Source: Herbiconiux daphne (lineage in GTDB: Bacteria; Actinomycetota; Actinomycetes; Actinomycetales; Microbacteriaceae). Taken from it: DNA of 64,000 nucleotides. Below, piece after piece: positions 20,954-31,559 of this stretch (position 1 is the first letter of the stretch; each line of letters opens with the position of its first letter). The stretch lies in the NCBI RefSeq assembly GCF_024979295.1, contig NZ_JANLCJ010000002.1:186001-250000 (forward strand). The letters are read 5' to 3'. The notes below the pieces were generated by a model. The model was not told the origin of the DNA, did no database searches, and was given only the letters and a program-made list of their open reading frames with translations. Both the position numbers and the translations under genes were made by a program.

Positions 20954-21967
20954 ATGACAACTCCGTCGACACCATCGTCGTCGCGGCCGACCGCGATCGC
21001 CCTCGGGCTCATCGCACTCGCGTTGCTGAGCGGCTGTTCCACCTCACCCGGATCAACATCCGCCACCGACTCGGCCGAGCGCACCACCCCACTGTCGCCC
21101 TATTACGCCGCCCTCTATCCCGCGATCGACGACGAGACGCAGCAACGACAGAACGCCGCCGTTCAGGATGCGGTCGCCGTGTGCATGAAAGAGCAGGGGT
21201 TCGACTATCAGCCTGACACCAACTCCGGCGTGTTCACCGTCGACTCGGAATCTCTCGACGCAGCACCAGGCAGCGAGGAGTTCGCGAAGACCTATGGCTA
21301 CGGTGTGTCAACGGATCCTTTCGGCACGGCAGACCACGAGGCGTCGGTCGTCGACCCTAACCAGGCCTACGTCGATTCCCTGAGCGATGGGGAGCGGTCG
21401 GCATACGACGCCGCATTGTGGGGAGCGGCGTCAGTGGTCTCCCCGACCGACGATCCGTCCGGAGGCACCATCGAGGCGACGCCCTACGACTGGACGACGG
21501 CCGGATGCTTCGGTGCGGCCCAGCACGACGTCACCGCCGAAACCGACCCGTCGTCCGACCCGGCATTCGCGTCAATGGTCGACGCGATGAGTGCGCTGTA
21601 CGAGAAGGTGCGAGCCGCTCCTGACGTGCGCGAGAAGGAGAAGGACTGGTCGGACTGCCTGGCTCGGGCAGGATTCCCCGGCCTGGAGCACATCGACGAC
21701 CCTCAAGCACGTTTCAACGAACTGCTCGATTCGCTCACCGCTTCGCCGGACGGATCATCGACCGGCGAGCGGGTGCGCCCTGATCCGTCGGCGCTGAAGA
21801 AGTTGCAGAGCGAGGAGATCGCGACCGCGAGCGCCGACTACGACTGCGTGCGCGACACCGGCTACCAGGCCGCGCTCGACGACGCGCAGACCACGATCGA
21901 GCAGGCATTCGTTGACGAGAACAAGGAGCAACTCGATGCGCTCGTCGCGAAATACGGCGCGCGGTGA
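20954..21967 (+). CDS. secreted lipoprotein of unknown function
   Basis: A 337-residue protein with a signal peptide (hydrophobic core ~residues 13-24) and lipobox LLSGC. The mature part is acidic and has four spaced cysteines in short conserved-looking contexts (AVCMKEQGFDY, AGCFGAA, WSDCLARAGF, YDCVRDTGY), which may form disulfides outside the membrane. No named domain is recognised. It overlaps the following adaptor gene by 32 bp and so probably belongs to the same export operon, perhaps as an accessory or sensor lipoprotein. Confidence 0.75.
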   Translation: MTTPSTPSSSRPTAIALGLIALALLSGCSTSPGSTSATDSAERTTPLSPYYAALYPAIDDETQQRQNAAVQDAVAVCMKEQGFDYQPDTNSGVFTVDSESLDAAPGSEEFAKTYGYGVSTDPFGTADHEASVVDPNQAYVDSLSDGERSAYDAALWGAASVVSPTDDPSGGTIEATPYDWTTAGCFGAAQHDVTAETDPSSDPAFASMVDAMSALYEKVRAAPDVREKEKDWSDCLARAGFPGLEHIDDPQARFNELLDSLTASPDGSSTGERVRPDPSALKKLQSEEIATASADYDCVRDTGYQAALDDAQTTIEQAFVDENKEQLDALVAKYGAR

Positions 21968-23497
21968 TCGATCGCCGGGTCGGTGGTGGCGCGGACCTCG
22001 ATTGGTCGCGCTGGTCGCCGGGATCGCGGTGGCATCCCTCCTCTGCGGCATCGTGCTGAGCCGGTTCGTCGTGTCGCCCGCAGAGTTGGCCGCGCGGGCG
22101 AAACCTCCGTCGGCGGGCCCGGTCACGGCTCCGATCGAAGAACGGGTGATCGAGAACACCGTCACGACGCGCGCTGACGTCGTCTACGCCGACGCCGTCG
22201 ATGTCAAGGTCGACAGCACAGGTCTCGCGGGGCCCGCTGTCGTCACAGGTCACCTGCCGGAGGTCGGCACGATGCTGACCGCCGGATCGGTGGCGCTCGA
22301 GGTCGCCGGCCGGCCGTTGATCGTGCTACCGGGGGATCTTCCGGCCTACCGCAGCCTGCACGTGGGGCTCTCCGGGCCCGATGTGCTCCAGCTGAAAGCA
22401 GCACTCGCATCGTTGGCGATCGACGTCGGCGACACCTCCTCCGACGTCTTCGACGCCGCAACGGCAGCGGCTCTCGACGCACTCTATCGAGCAGCCGGCT
22501 ATCCGTCGCCCGCAGCCTCGCCCGACGCCGAGGAGCGGCTCGACTCGGCCCGGAAGGCCGTGCGGAGCGCTCAGCTCTCGGTCGATCAGGCGACGTCGGC
22601 GCTCGGCGCCGCCGAAGCTCCGCCCACCGAGGCCGAGCAGGTGGAGGCCGACAACGCCGTGCGCGAGGCGCAGCGCCAACTCGACCTCGCGAGTGCCGCC
22701 GCAGATCCGGCCCAGATCGAGAGGTGCCGCGACGAGCTGAACCTGGCGGTGGCGCGACGCGACGAGGTGCTGGCGCCTGGCCCTGCGCCCGAAGAGCGAG
22801 CCGGCCTCGATTCGGCTGAGGCGCAGCTGACCGACGCCGAAGATGCCTTGACCCGCGCGCAGAACGATGCCTTGACGGTGCTACCGGCCGGCGAGGTCGT
22901 CTATCTTTCCTCGCTGCCTCGACGCGTCGACTCGGTCGCAGCCGAGCGGGGTGTGGTGCCCCAGGGCGCGGCGATGTCGGTTTCGGGCGCCGACCTGATC
23001 CTCGCCGGAACGGCGTCGGAAGCCGACGCGGCGCTTCTGACGGAGGGAATGCCGGCGACTTTCACGTCGAGCGGAGGCGGCACCTACACGGCGACGGTGG
23101 CGTCGATCACGGCGAAGAAGTCCGACCCGAGCGATGCGCCAGCCGGCTCGGACCCGCAGAAGCACTTCGAGGTGCGGCTGAAACCTCAGAGTCTCGACGA
23201 CGCCGCCGTCGAGAGTCTGAAAGGCAGCAACGTGAAGGTGAGCATCCCCGTGCAATCGACCTCCGGTGCCGTTCTGTCGGTACCGATCGCCGCCCTGACG
23301 GCGGGCCCAGGCGGGGAGTCCCGCATCGAGATCGTGCCGGACGACGGTGCCGCCCGCCGCGCGGACGCCACTGACTCGGACACCACGACCGGCACCTCAC
23401 TCGTGACGGTGACGGCGGGTCTGTCAGCCGGGGGCTTCGTGGAGGTGAAGTCGGATGACCCACGGGTTCGGGCGGGTGCCAAGGTGGTGGTGGGCCG

Positions 23498-23501
<4 letters not shown>
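21936..23501 (+). CDS. membrane-anchored efflux adaptor (MacA/HlyD-like) with peptidoglycan-binding domain
   Basis: A 521-residue protein with an N-terminal transmembrane helix (~residues 22-42). A barrel/lipoyl-like region comes next, then a peptidoglycan-binding-1 type segment (LHVGLSGPDVLQLKAALASL near 150). A long Ala/Glu-rich coiled coil (residues ~195-310) and a C-terminal beta-rich domain follow. This is the layout of adaptor proteins that work with MacB-type ABC permeases in Gram-positive bacteria. The ATG at 21936 is chosen because AAGGAG lies seven bases upstream. It overlaps both neighbours, so translation is coupled. Confidence 0.82.
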
Positions 23502-24165
<664 letters not shown>

Positions 24166-24169
<4 letters not shown>

Positions 24170-25410
24170 GAAGGCGGATGAGTCTACCGGCGCACTTCGA
24201 CCTGCGCGATCTGATCGTCGAATCACTCGACGGCATCGGCGGCCGACCGGCACGATTGATGCTCACCGTGCTCGGAACGGTGGTGGGCGTCGCGGCTCTC
24301 GTGCTGACCATCGGCCTGGGGCAGACCGCCGGCGGTCAGGTCGCCTCGCACTTCGACACCGTCGCCGCGACGCACCTCGAAATCGCTCCTCAGCGCTCGA
24401 GGGGCGCCGATGGCGCCGACCACCCGGCGTCGTCCTTCCCGCCGGATGCCGCCGCGCGCGTCGCCGAGTTGGCCGGAGCCGAGGCGGCCACCCTGATCGG
24501 TGAGGTGGCTCTCGGCACCGCGTCGATCACTGCGGTGCCCGTGCACGATCCCTCGCAGCCCGAGGTGACGTCGCCCAGCCTGCTGGCGGCCGATGGTGAT
24601 CTCGTAGGGGCCGTCGGGGCACATGTCTCCCAGGGCCGTGCGTTCGACTCCGGACATGAGGCTCGAGCCGACAGGGTGGTGCTGCTGGGTGCCGAGGCGG
24701 CGCAGAGACTGGGCATCCACAGTGTCACCACGCAACCCTCGGTCTTCATCGGAACCCACGCCTACACCGTGATCGGCATTCTGGACCGCACCGCGACGCA
24801 GAGCCGCCTGCTCTCGGCGGCCATCGTTCCCCTCACCACCGCACGTCAGGACTTCGGCTCGGTGACGGCCGACGTGCTGGCGGTGCGCATCTCGATGGGT
24901 GCGTCTTCACTCGTCGCCCATCAGGCTCCGATTGCGTTGGACTCGAGTCATCCCGACACCTTCGTGGTGGCTGCGGCGTCGGCTGCCGGTGACGTGCCGG
25001 GCGAGGTGCAAGACGACCTGGCCCTCGTCTTTCTCGCGATCGGTGTGATCACGCTTCTCGCCGGCGGATTCGGCATCGCCAACGTGACGTTGTTGAGCGT
25101 CTCGGAACGACAGGGCGAGATCGGCTTGCGTCGCGCCCTAGGAGCCACCCGGCGTCAGATCGCCGCCCAATTCGTGCTGGAATCGCTCGTCGTGGGCTTG
25201 CTCGGTGGCATTATCGGCGCGGCCGTGGGCGTGTTCGCGGTGGTGGCCGTCGCTGCCTCCCGGGGCTGGACGCCGGTGCTCGACCTCGCGCTGACCCTCG
25301 GCAGTGCGGTGCTCGGCGGTGCCATCGGGTTGGTGGCGGGTGCCTACCCGGCCGCGCGAGCCGCGTTGATCGAACCGACCGAGGCCCTCAGAGCGACTCC
25401 GGGCAGCTGA
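24166..25410 (+). CDS. ABC transporter permease (MacB/FtsX family)
   Basis: A 414-residue permease with one transmembrane helix near the N-terminus (GRPARLMLTVLGTVVGVAAL), a large extracellular MacB-like core domain (residues ~70-290) and three C-terminal helices forming the FtsX domain. The FtsX signature NVTLLSVSERQGEIGLRRALGA is present. It would act as a dimer with the ATPase to move a substrate on the outer face rather than pump through a channel. ATG at 24166 is taken from the 4-bp overlap; ATG at 24178 is an alternative. Confidence 0.93.
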
Positions 25411-25429
25411 CCCCTCGTGCGTCGGCGCG

Positions 25430-25858
25430 TCAGCCCTGCAGCCGCCCGATCTCGGCGCGGGCGGCCGCGACGATCTCGTCGTTGGTGTTGGCGTGGCCCC
25501 AGAGACCCCAGCCGCCCGGCACCGCCTCGGTGAGCAGCACCCAGGTGCGGTCGACGAGCGACGGGTCTCCGGCGGCTTCGGCCACCAGGTCGGCGAGACG
25601 GCGCACCACCTCGAGCTGCTTGTCGCGGTCGAGGGCGCCGGCGTTGGTGAGCACCTGCACCCGCACGTAGTCGCCGTCGCCGTCGACGTTCGAGACTGCA
25701 CCTGCCGGCAGCTCGTGCACGAACCCGGCCGTGTTCTTGTGGAACATCGGGATGTCGGGAACCTGTTCGACGGCCATCACGGTGGCCGCGGCATCCTGAG
25801 CCAGGCGATGGGGATCGGCGAAGGTTCCGGCGGTCGCGAAGATGTCGATCATGGGCAT
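25430..25858 (-). CDS. tautomerase family protein (4-oxalocrotonate tautomerase-like)
   Basis: A 142-residue protein beginning MPMIDIFATAGTF. The Pro directly after the initiator Met is the catalytic base of this superfamily, and this dictates the start at 25858 rather than the longer frame. The double length and a second beta-alpha-beta repeat (DYVRVQVLTNAGALDRDKQ) fit MIF/cis-CaaD-like fused tautomerases. The Trp-rich C-terminus (GGWGLWGHAN) resembles the family active-site loop. No substrate can be named. Confidence 0.75.
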   Translation of the reverse strand: MPMIDIFATAGTFADPHRLAQDAAATVMAVEQVPDIPMFHKNTAGFVHELPAGAVSNVDGDGDYVRVQVLTNAGALDRDKQLEVVRRLADLVAEAAGDPSLVDRTWVLLTEAVPGGWGLWGHANTNDEIVAAARAEIGRLQG

Positions 25859-25938
25859 GGGGGAGCTCTTCCAGTCGGGCGACGACGTCACGATTATGAC
25901 GACTGTCATAAACGCTAGCGCAGCCGCGAGCCTGAGCG

Positions 25939-27204
25939 CTACCCGCCCATCAGAGACGCGATTCGCTCCACTGTCGCGTCGACGTCGCGGCTGGCCGGCA
26001 TGTTCGCGCCCACGAAGAGCGACCCGTTGTACATCACGCCCGCCGCGGCGAGCTGGTCGCGGCCGAGGCTCGCCGGGAACGGGATCATCGCCTTCACCTC
26101 GGCCCCACAGAAGAACTGCGGCCGCGAGACCCAGGGCAGCAGCGTGCTGTAGCCGATCGGAAAGCCGGGCACGTTCCGGCCGGCGAAGAAGGCCGCGCGG
26201 TCGGCCACTTGATCGTGCACCGAGCGCATGGTCGACGTGAGGGGGGCGTCGGCGTCACCCGTGACCTCCATGTCGCGCACGTGGTTGCGCACCTCGGGCG
26301 CGTCCGGCGAGTGGAACGACACCGGGAAGCGCAGGCGCACGACACGCTCCGACCCCGGCCAGGCGCCGATGATCGACGCCACCTGCAGGTCGCTCACGGT
26401 GCCGCCCAGTTCGCGGGCCCGGCGGCCCACCTGAGCCGCGTCGAGTCGGCGGTAGGCGGAGTGGATGGGAGGCAGCATCCGTTCGCGTGCCTCCGCTCCG
26501 CCCGCACCGTAGCGCAGCGGCAACAGCAGGCGAGCCGCCACGCGCCGCACGCGACGGCGGAACGGCTTGGCACGGAAGTCCTTCCAGGCGGCTCGCCTAC
26601 CCGGCACCCGAGCGCGCCACTGCCGCACGGCCAGCCCCGGCAGCTCCCACCGCGCGGGCGCGCGCACGCCGGCGAACGGGTCGCGGACGGGCGGCGGCGG
26701 GGCGTCCCACGACTTCTGGCAGATGCCGCGGAAGAGCTTCATGCCCGACATGCCGTCGAGGCTCGCGTGATGCACCACCAGGCCCATCGCCACGTCGCCG
26801 TCGCGCAGACGGGTGAACCGCAATCGCCAGAGCGGATGCCGCAGCGACATCGTTCCGTCGTAGGCGCCGCCCAGCCGCCGGAGGTCGTCACCGGCCAGGT
26901 CGACCTCGTCGTCGTCGAAGACGATGTGCCGATCGAGCTCGAAATCGTCGTCGGGCACCCACGCGGGCGGGGTCAGCCCGAGGAACGGGCGCAGCAGTCG
27001 CACGCGGAACGCGGGATTGCTCGCGAAAGCCGCGTTCACGTAGGCCCTGATGGCCGGGCGGTCGAGGCGCCCGTCGGGACCGAGCATGGGCGCGCCCTCG
27101 AGCACGAACAGGGCCGGGCTCTGCATGTTGGCGAACGAGATGTGGTTGGAGACATAGCCCTCCTCCCAGATCTGCATGAACTCGGCATGCGGCTGGGCAC
27201 TCAC
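25939..27204 (-). CDS. wax ester synthase/diacylglycerol acyltransferase (WS/DGAT)-like acyltransferase
   Basis: A 421-residue protein of the condensation-domain/WS-DGAT fold. The acyltransferase motif HHASLDG (HHxxxDG) lies near residue 145. The C-terminal half contains ENL-like structural elements and the family phrase PGFPIGYSTLLPW. Actinobacterial members make triacylglycerol, wax esters or complex lipids by transferring acyl groups from CoA or carrier thioesters. Its GTG start overlaps the stop of the acyl-AMP ligase gene by 4 bp, so both act in one pathway. It is shorter than typical mycobacterial enzymes (about 450-470). Confidence 0.78.
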   Translation of the reverse strand: MSAQPHAEFMQIWEEGYVSNHISFANMQSPALFVLEGAPMLGPDGRLDRPAIRAYVNAAFASNPAFRVRLLRPFLGLTPPAWVPDDDFELDRHIVFDDDEVDLAGDDLRRLGGAYDGTMSLRHPLWRLRFTRLRDGDVAMGLVVHHASLDGMSGMKLFRGICQKSWDAPPPPVRDPFAGVRAPARWELPGLAVRQWRARVPGRRAAWKDFRAKPFRRRVRRVAARLLLPLRYGAGGAEARERMLPPIHSAYRRLDAAQVGRRARELGGTVSDLQVASIIGAWPGSERVVRLRFPVSFHSPDAPEVRNHVRDMEVTGDADAPLTSTMRSVHDQVADRAAFFAGRNVPGFPIGYSTLLPWVSRPQFFCGAEVKAMIPFPASLGRDQLAAAGVMYNGSLFVGANMPASRDVDATVERIASLMGG

Positions 27205-28946
27205 GACGTCGTGACGGCTCCGGGAGCGAATCCGCTGGAGTGCACGGCCGCGAGCGAGCCGGCCTCGAGCTGCTGCCGGGTCGGCTGGCGCCGCACCTTG
27301 CCGGTCGGGGTGCGCGGCAGCGATCCCTCCGACACGATCCCGACCGCGAGCGACGGCAGGGAGTGCCCGGTCACGAGCGCGTCGTGCACCTTCGCCGCCA
27401 GCGACGGCAGGGTCTCGCCCGACTCGGCCAGAGCATCCTCGGAGTACTCGAACGCGATGCCGATGGCCGACGGATGCCCGTGCAACTCGAACACGGCGCC
27501 GATGCCGACCGCGGGGGAGATGAGGCGGGCGGCGGCCTCGATGTCTTGCGGGTAGACGTTGCGGCCGCGCAGGATGAGCATCTCCTTGAGACGGCCGGTC
27601 ACATAGAGCTGACCGTCGAGCACGGCGGCGAGGTCGCCGGTGCGCATGTAGCTACGGTCGGAACCCTCGATGCTGCGCCCGAAGGTCTCGGCCGTCGCGT
27701 CGGGGCGGCGGAAGTAGCCGGGCGAGACCATGGGCGAGTCGATCCAGATCTCTCCCACCTGGCCGTCGGCGACGGGCTGCAGGGTGTCGGGATCGACGAT
27801 CACGAGCGAGGTGCGGTCGGTCCATCGCCCGCACGAGACGTATTCCACACTCGCCCGCGGGTCGGCATCCGGCCCCGCGGGTTCGAGGTGTCCTCGTTCG
27901 AGCTCGGTCTTGTCGAAACGCCGGATCGTCAGTTGCTCGCCCGGGAACTTGCAGGCGATGAGCATGGCCTCGGTCATGCCCATCGCGGGTGCGATCATCG
28001 AGGCGGTCACGCCGGTCGAGGCGAAGCGGGCGAGGAAGGCGTGAACGGATGCCGGCCGAACGGGCTCGCTGCCCGACAGCAGGCTGACCAGGCTCGACAG
28101 GTCGAGATCGGCGATCTGCTCGTCGGTCGCGAGCTGGGTGACGAGGTCGAACGCGAAGTTGCCGGCCGCGCTCATCGTGCCGCGGTGGCGGCTGATCAGC
28201 TGCAGCCAGAAGATGGGGCGCTTCTGGAAGAGTGCCGTGGAGCACACCACCACCTTCGCGCCGGTGATCGCGGGGAAGATGGCCTGCAGGCCGAGCCCCA
28301 TCACGTGGTGCATGGGCGCCCAGCCGACGACCGTGGCGTCGCTGTTGTTGCTGAACAGCTGCTCGGTGGCCCAGGCGGTCTCGATGACGCCGCGGTGGGT
28401 GCAGATCACGCCCTTGGGGTCGCCGGTCGACCCCGACGTGAACATGAGGTAGGCGATGGTGTCGCCGTCGATCGCGGGCTCGGTCCAGGCATCCGGGTCG
28501 CCCTCGGCGAGCAGGTCTTCGAGCACGAGAACGGATGCGCCGAGGCTGTCTTTCGACGCGCCGAGCCGTTCCAGCACGGCCGCGTCGACCAGCACGGCCG
28601 AGGCTTCCGAGGCCTTCACGAGCCCGGTCACCGAGTGGCCGAGCTGTGCGCCGGCGCCGAAGCCGGCAACGGGGGCCGGCACGAAGGCGATGCCCGTGTA
28701 CATGGCGCCGAATGCGGCATCCGCCACCTGCAGAGCATCGCTCAGGCCGATGACGACGGTGGAACCGGGCACGAGTCCGTGCTTGGTGAGGGAATGGGAG
28801 ATGCGCCGGGCGTTCTCATCGAGGTCACGGTAGCCGCGGTAGCTGGTCTCGTCGGGGGCGCTGTAATAGAGGATTCCGTGATCGTTGCCGAACTCGCGCG
28901 CGGTGGCGCGGAGGCCGTCGATGACGGTGGAGATGTCGTCGTTCAT
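27201..28946 (-). CDS. fatty acyl-AMP ligase / acyl-CoA synthetase-like adenylating enzyme
   Basis: A 581-residue ANL-superfamily enzyme. The phosphate-binding loop TSGSTGDPKG lies near residue 170; the later adenylation motifs appear as MGMTEA, YMRTGDLAAVLDG and GRLKEMLILRGRNVYPQDIE, with the C-terminal lysine region LPRTPTGKVRR. The length and the RGRNVYPQDIE phrase resemble fatty acyl-AMP ligases, which hand acyl-adenylates to a carrier protein. No acyl or peptidyl carrier protein is encoded nearby. The start is the ATG preceded by AAGGAG. It is operonic with the WS/DGAT-like gene. Confidence 0.88.
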   Translation of the reverse strand: MNDDISTVIDGLRATAREFGNDHGILYYSAPDETSYRGYRDLDENARRISHSLTKHGLVPGSTVVIGLSDALQVADAAFGAMYTGIAFVPAPVAGFGAGAQLGHSVTGLVKASEASAVLVDAAVLERLGASKDSLGASVLVLEDLLAEGDPDAWTEPAIDGDTIAYLMFTSGSTGDPKGVICTHRGVIETAWATEQLFSNNSDATVVGWAPMHHVMGLGLQAIFPAITGAKVVVCSTALFQKRPIFWLQLISRHRGTMSAAGNFAFDLVTQLATDEQIADLDLSSLVSLLSGSEPVRPASVHAFLARFASTGVTASMIAPAMGMTEAMLIACKFPGEQLTIRRFDKTELERGHLEPAGPDADPRASVEYVSCGRWTDRTSLVIVDPDTLQPVADGQVGEIWIDSPMVSPGYFRRPDATAETFGRSIEGSDRSYMRTGDLAAVLDGQLYVTGRLKEMLILRGRNVYPQDIEAAARLISPAVGIGAVFELHGHPSAIGIAFEYSEDALAESGETLPSLAAKVHDALVTGHSLPSLAVGIVSEGSLPRTPTGKVRRQPTRQQLEAGSLAAVHSSGFAPGAVTTS

Positions 28947-29101
28947 GCTGTGCTCCTTGGGCCGGGTGGGTGACAGGGTCGTGGGAGTGCATACGGGCAT
29001 GCAATGACCCCTGACCCTAGCGGCTGAAAGTGGACGGAGTCCACAAACCGTCGATTAAGTCACCGGAACGTAACGCTGAGCTGGCCCCGGGCTGCGGTCG
29101 G

Positions 29102-29680
29102 CTAGGCGCGGGGAACGTGAAACGCTGGTAGCTCGTGGGCGAGCCGCACGGCGGCGGCCGTGATGTCGTGGCCGAGGCCCTGACGGCGGTGGTCGGACCG
29201 GGTGCTCACCACGTAGATGCCGGCGACGCCGTGCGCGAATAACACCACGGCGCTGCCCACGAGTTCGTCGCCGAGGAAGGCGCCGAGACAGACGTACGAC
29301 GTGCCGAACCCGTCGCGGTGGGATTCGATCTCGGTGATCGGCTCGAACAACTCGGTCGGCACGCCGCTCGCGGGCGCCCACACGGTGACGAAATCACGGA
29401 GTCCCTCGTCGGTGATGCGCTCGATGCGGGGCAGCGGGTTGCGGCGATCGACGTCGACGCTCGTCTCCATCGCCATGTGGGGGAGGAGTCTGTCGGGCTC
29501 GAATCCCAGGGTTTCGAGCTGCTGTTTCGTGGTGCTCGCGCTGTCGGGGCCGACCCACCAGCTCCAGGGCACGTCGAGGGGTGCATCGCTGATGCCCGGG
29601 TAAATCGAGGCGATGAAGTCGACGCAATTGGCGAGCTGCGCGTCGAGGGTGTGGAGAAGTGGGGTCGGACTGTCGTGCAC
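29102..29680 (-). CDS. GNAT family N-acetyltransferase
   Basis: A 192-residue acetyltransferase with the C-terminal GNAT core: the acetyl-CoA motif appears as RSDHRRQGLGHDI near residue 165 and the preceding strand as GIYVVSTR. The N-terminal ~100 residues form a second, poorly conserved GNAT-like unit. The substrate is unknown. The start is GTG; a TATAAT sequence on the same strand 29 bases upstream is a good -10. Confidence 0.78.
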   Translation of the reverse strand: MHDSPTPLLHTLDAQLANCVDFIASIYPGISDAPLDVPWSWWVGPDSASTTKQQLETLGFEPDRLLPHMAMETSVDVDRRNPLPRIERITDEGLRDFVTVWAPASGVPTELFEPITEIESHRDGFGTSYVCLGAFLGDELVGSAVVLFAHGVAGIYVVSTRSDHRRQGLGHDITAAAVRLAHELPAFHVPRA

Positions 29681-29708
29681 GCAGCGGTTGTAATGGGGTG
29701 ACGTTCAT

Positions 29709-29714
29709 ATTATA
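29709..29714 (-). promoter_or_regulatory. -10 element upstream of the GNAT gene
   Basis: TATAAT on the minus strand lies in a locally AT-rich stretch that stands out from its surroundings. The distance to the GTG at 29680 leaves room for a ~20-base leader. No clear -35 is visible. The same AT-rich patch probably also holds the promoter of the divergent gene at 29768. Confidence 0.5.
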
Positions 29715-29767
29715 GTGAGCATTACTCATGCTGGCCGGGGTCGGGGCCGGGGTCGTAGGGGAGTGGG

Positions 29768-30997
29768 ATGCCGGCGCACGACGACGAGCTGTTCGATGGT
29801 GCTGAGCTGTTCGATGGTGCTGAGCTGGTGGAGGGCGTTGCGCTGGTGGAGCGCGTCGTCGGCGAATGGGTTGCCGTCGGGCTGTCGACCGAGCCCGCGG
29901 ATCGCGCGACGGCCGAACGGGGCGTCGCGCAAGCCTACGAGGCTGCGGGCCTCGTGCCGCCGCCGACGATCGTCTGGGTCGGCTCGCCGCTGGCCGGTGT
30001 CTTCGCGCAGGCGATTCTGCGGGGGATCGGGATGGCGTCGGCGCCGGTTCGTCAGGACGTGTGGTTCGAGCGCTTGCGCCAAATTCACGGCAGAGTTCTC
30101 GGTCATGCATCGGGTCCCGAACGACGGCCGATGGGCGACCTGGTGGTGGAGCGGGTGCAGGCTCTCGTCGGCGACCCGGTGGGCGAGAAGGTACGGAGCC
30201 AGGTGGGGAAGGCGATCTGGAACGAGGTCTGGCATCAGCGGCGCGACCACCTTCAACAGGACCTCTGGAGACGGACATCGCGCCGAATCTCGCACCTCGT
30301 CGGCGCCCCCGGCATAGGAATCGAGCAGGGGAGCCTGCACGATCAGCTCGAGGACTGGCGGCGAGGACTCAACGAATCCTCAGAATCGGTGGCGTGGTCA
30401 TCCTGGTGCGACGCGATGATCAGCTGGGGTGCGATGGGTCTCGAGCCATGGCAAGGAATCGCTGCGGTGGCGAAGAGCTGCCATTGGTGGTGGGTGTTCG
30501 ATGACTGCGCCGTGCTGTGTGAACGGCCTCGCACGCTCCGCCGGGATGACGTCGGCCGGTTGCATTGCGCCGACAGCGTGGCTGTCGAGTGGCCGGATGG
30601 CTGGGGTTTCCATTCGTGGCACGGCGTGACCGTGCCGGAATGGGTGATTACCGACCCCACCGTGGAGCGCATCCTCGCCGAGTCCGATGCACGAGTTCGG
30701 CTGGCAGCGATCGAGCGGCTCGGCTGGCACCGTTACGTCGCGGCTTCGGGGATGAAGCCACTGGGGCATCCGGTGCACGACCCGGGCGATGCGCAGCAGA
30801 CGCTCGAACTCTACGAACTGCCCGAAGATCTCGACATGTTGTTCGACGAACACGTGCGATTGCTTCTCGGCACCCACAGAGCAGCCGGGCCCGACGACAC
30901 ACGTCCTGGCTGCGCTCGGATCGTCCGCGGGCACCACCACGATCCGGCGCCAGCGGCCTCAGATCCAGCCGAACTCGATCCCACTCCCGATGACTGA
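29768..30997 (+). CDS. DUF6745-like protein of unknown function
   Basis: A 409-residue soluble protein. Its middle and C-terminal parts carry the pattern I associate with DUF6745: repeated Trp-Trp (KSCHWWWVFDDCAVLCERP), then DDVGRLHCADSVAVEWPDG, GVTVPEWVITDP and EVRLAAIERLGW-type helices. No catalytic motif is known. The N-terminus opens with an 18-bp direct repeat (29786-29803 and 29804-29821) giving ELFDGA twice, followed by a degenerate third copy. The C-terminus is Asp/Pro/Ala-rich. The gene is bounded by AT-rich patches (around 29705 and 31010) and its GC is lower than its neighbours, consistent with recent acquisition. Confidence 0.7.
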   Translation: MPAHDDELFDGAELFDGAELVEGVALVERVVGEWVAVGLSTEPADRATAERGVAQAYEAAGLVPPPTIVWVGSPLAGVFAQAILRGIGMASAPVRQDVWFERLRQIHGRVLGHASGPERRPMGDLVVERVQALVGDPVGEKVRSQVGKAIWNEVWHQRRDHLQQDLWRRTSRRISHLVGAPGIGIEQGSLHDQLEDWRRGLNESSESVAWSSWCDAMISWGAMGLEPWQGIAAVAKSCHWWWVFDDCAVLCERPRTLRRDDVGRLHCADSVAVEWPDGWGFHSWHGVTVPEWVITDPTVERILAESDARVRLAAIERLGWHRYVAASGMKPLGHPVHDPGDAQQTLELYELPEDLDMLFDEHVRLLLGTHRAAGPDDTRPGCARIVRGHHHDPAPAASDPAELDPTPDD

Positions 30998-31060
30998 TCT
31001 CACGCTGATAATGCACATTATGTCAATAGCAATTCATCGCGCTGATAGAGGGGCCCCGCG

Positions 31061-31531
31061 TCAGCCCTCGGCGATCCGCTCGAGCATGTCGAGGCCACGT
31101 GACAGATCTGCTCGCTCCTCCGCGGTGAACGACGCGACGACGTCGGACAACCAACGCTGCTTCGCCTCGTGGGCCTGCATCCTCGCGGTCGCGCCTCTGT
31201 CGGTCGCCCGCACGATCAGTCGTCGAGCGTCGTCGTCGTCGGGGTGCTTCGCGACGTATCCCAGGCGCTCGAGGCCGGCGATGGCCGTGCTCATCGTCTG
31301 AGCGCTCACGTTCTGTGCGCGCGCCAACTCCGCGCCGGTCATGCCTCCGGATTCGCTCACCAAGGCGAGCACCCAGTCCTGCGTGATCGAGAGCTCGCCC
31401 GTCACTCCCCCGTGCGAACGGATGCGCCGCACGAGCGCCCCAGCCAGCCGAGCGATGCGCGCGGCATCCGACCCAGATTCGTGCTCCTCGTAAAGCTCGG
31501 GGCGCCCTGCGTTCACATCACCATCATCCAC
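31061..31531 (-). CDS. MarR family transcriptional regulator
   Basis: A 156-residue winged-helix regulator. The HTH lies at ~residues 60-100 (GMTGAELARAQNVSAQTMSTAIAGL) and the wing contains the family hallmark DDDDARRLIVRATDRG. The flanking helices would form the dimer interface. It is divergent from an aldo/keto reductase gene and shares a 75-bp intergenic region containing a perfect palindrome, so it probably represses that gene and itself. Confidence 0.9.
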   Translation of the reverse strand: MDDGDVNAGRPELYEEHESGSDAARIARLAGALVRRIRSHGGVTGELSITQDWVLALVSESGGMTGAELARAQNVSAQTMSTAIAGLERLGYVAKHPDDDDARRLIVRATDRGATARMQAHEAKQRWLSDVVASFTAEERADLSRGLDMLERIAEG

Positions 31532-31559
31532 ATCCTCATGCTACCATTCCGATCAATTC

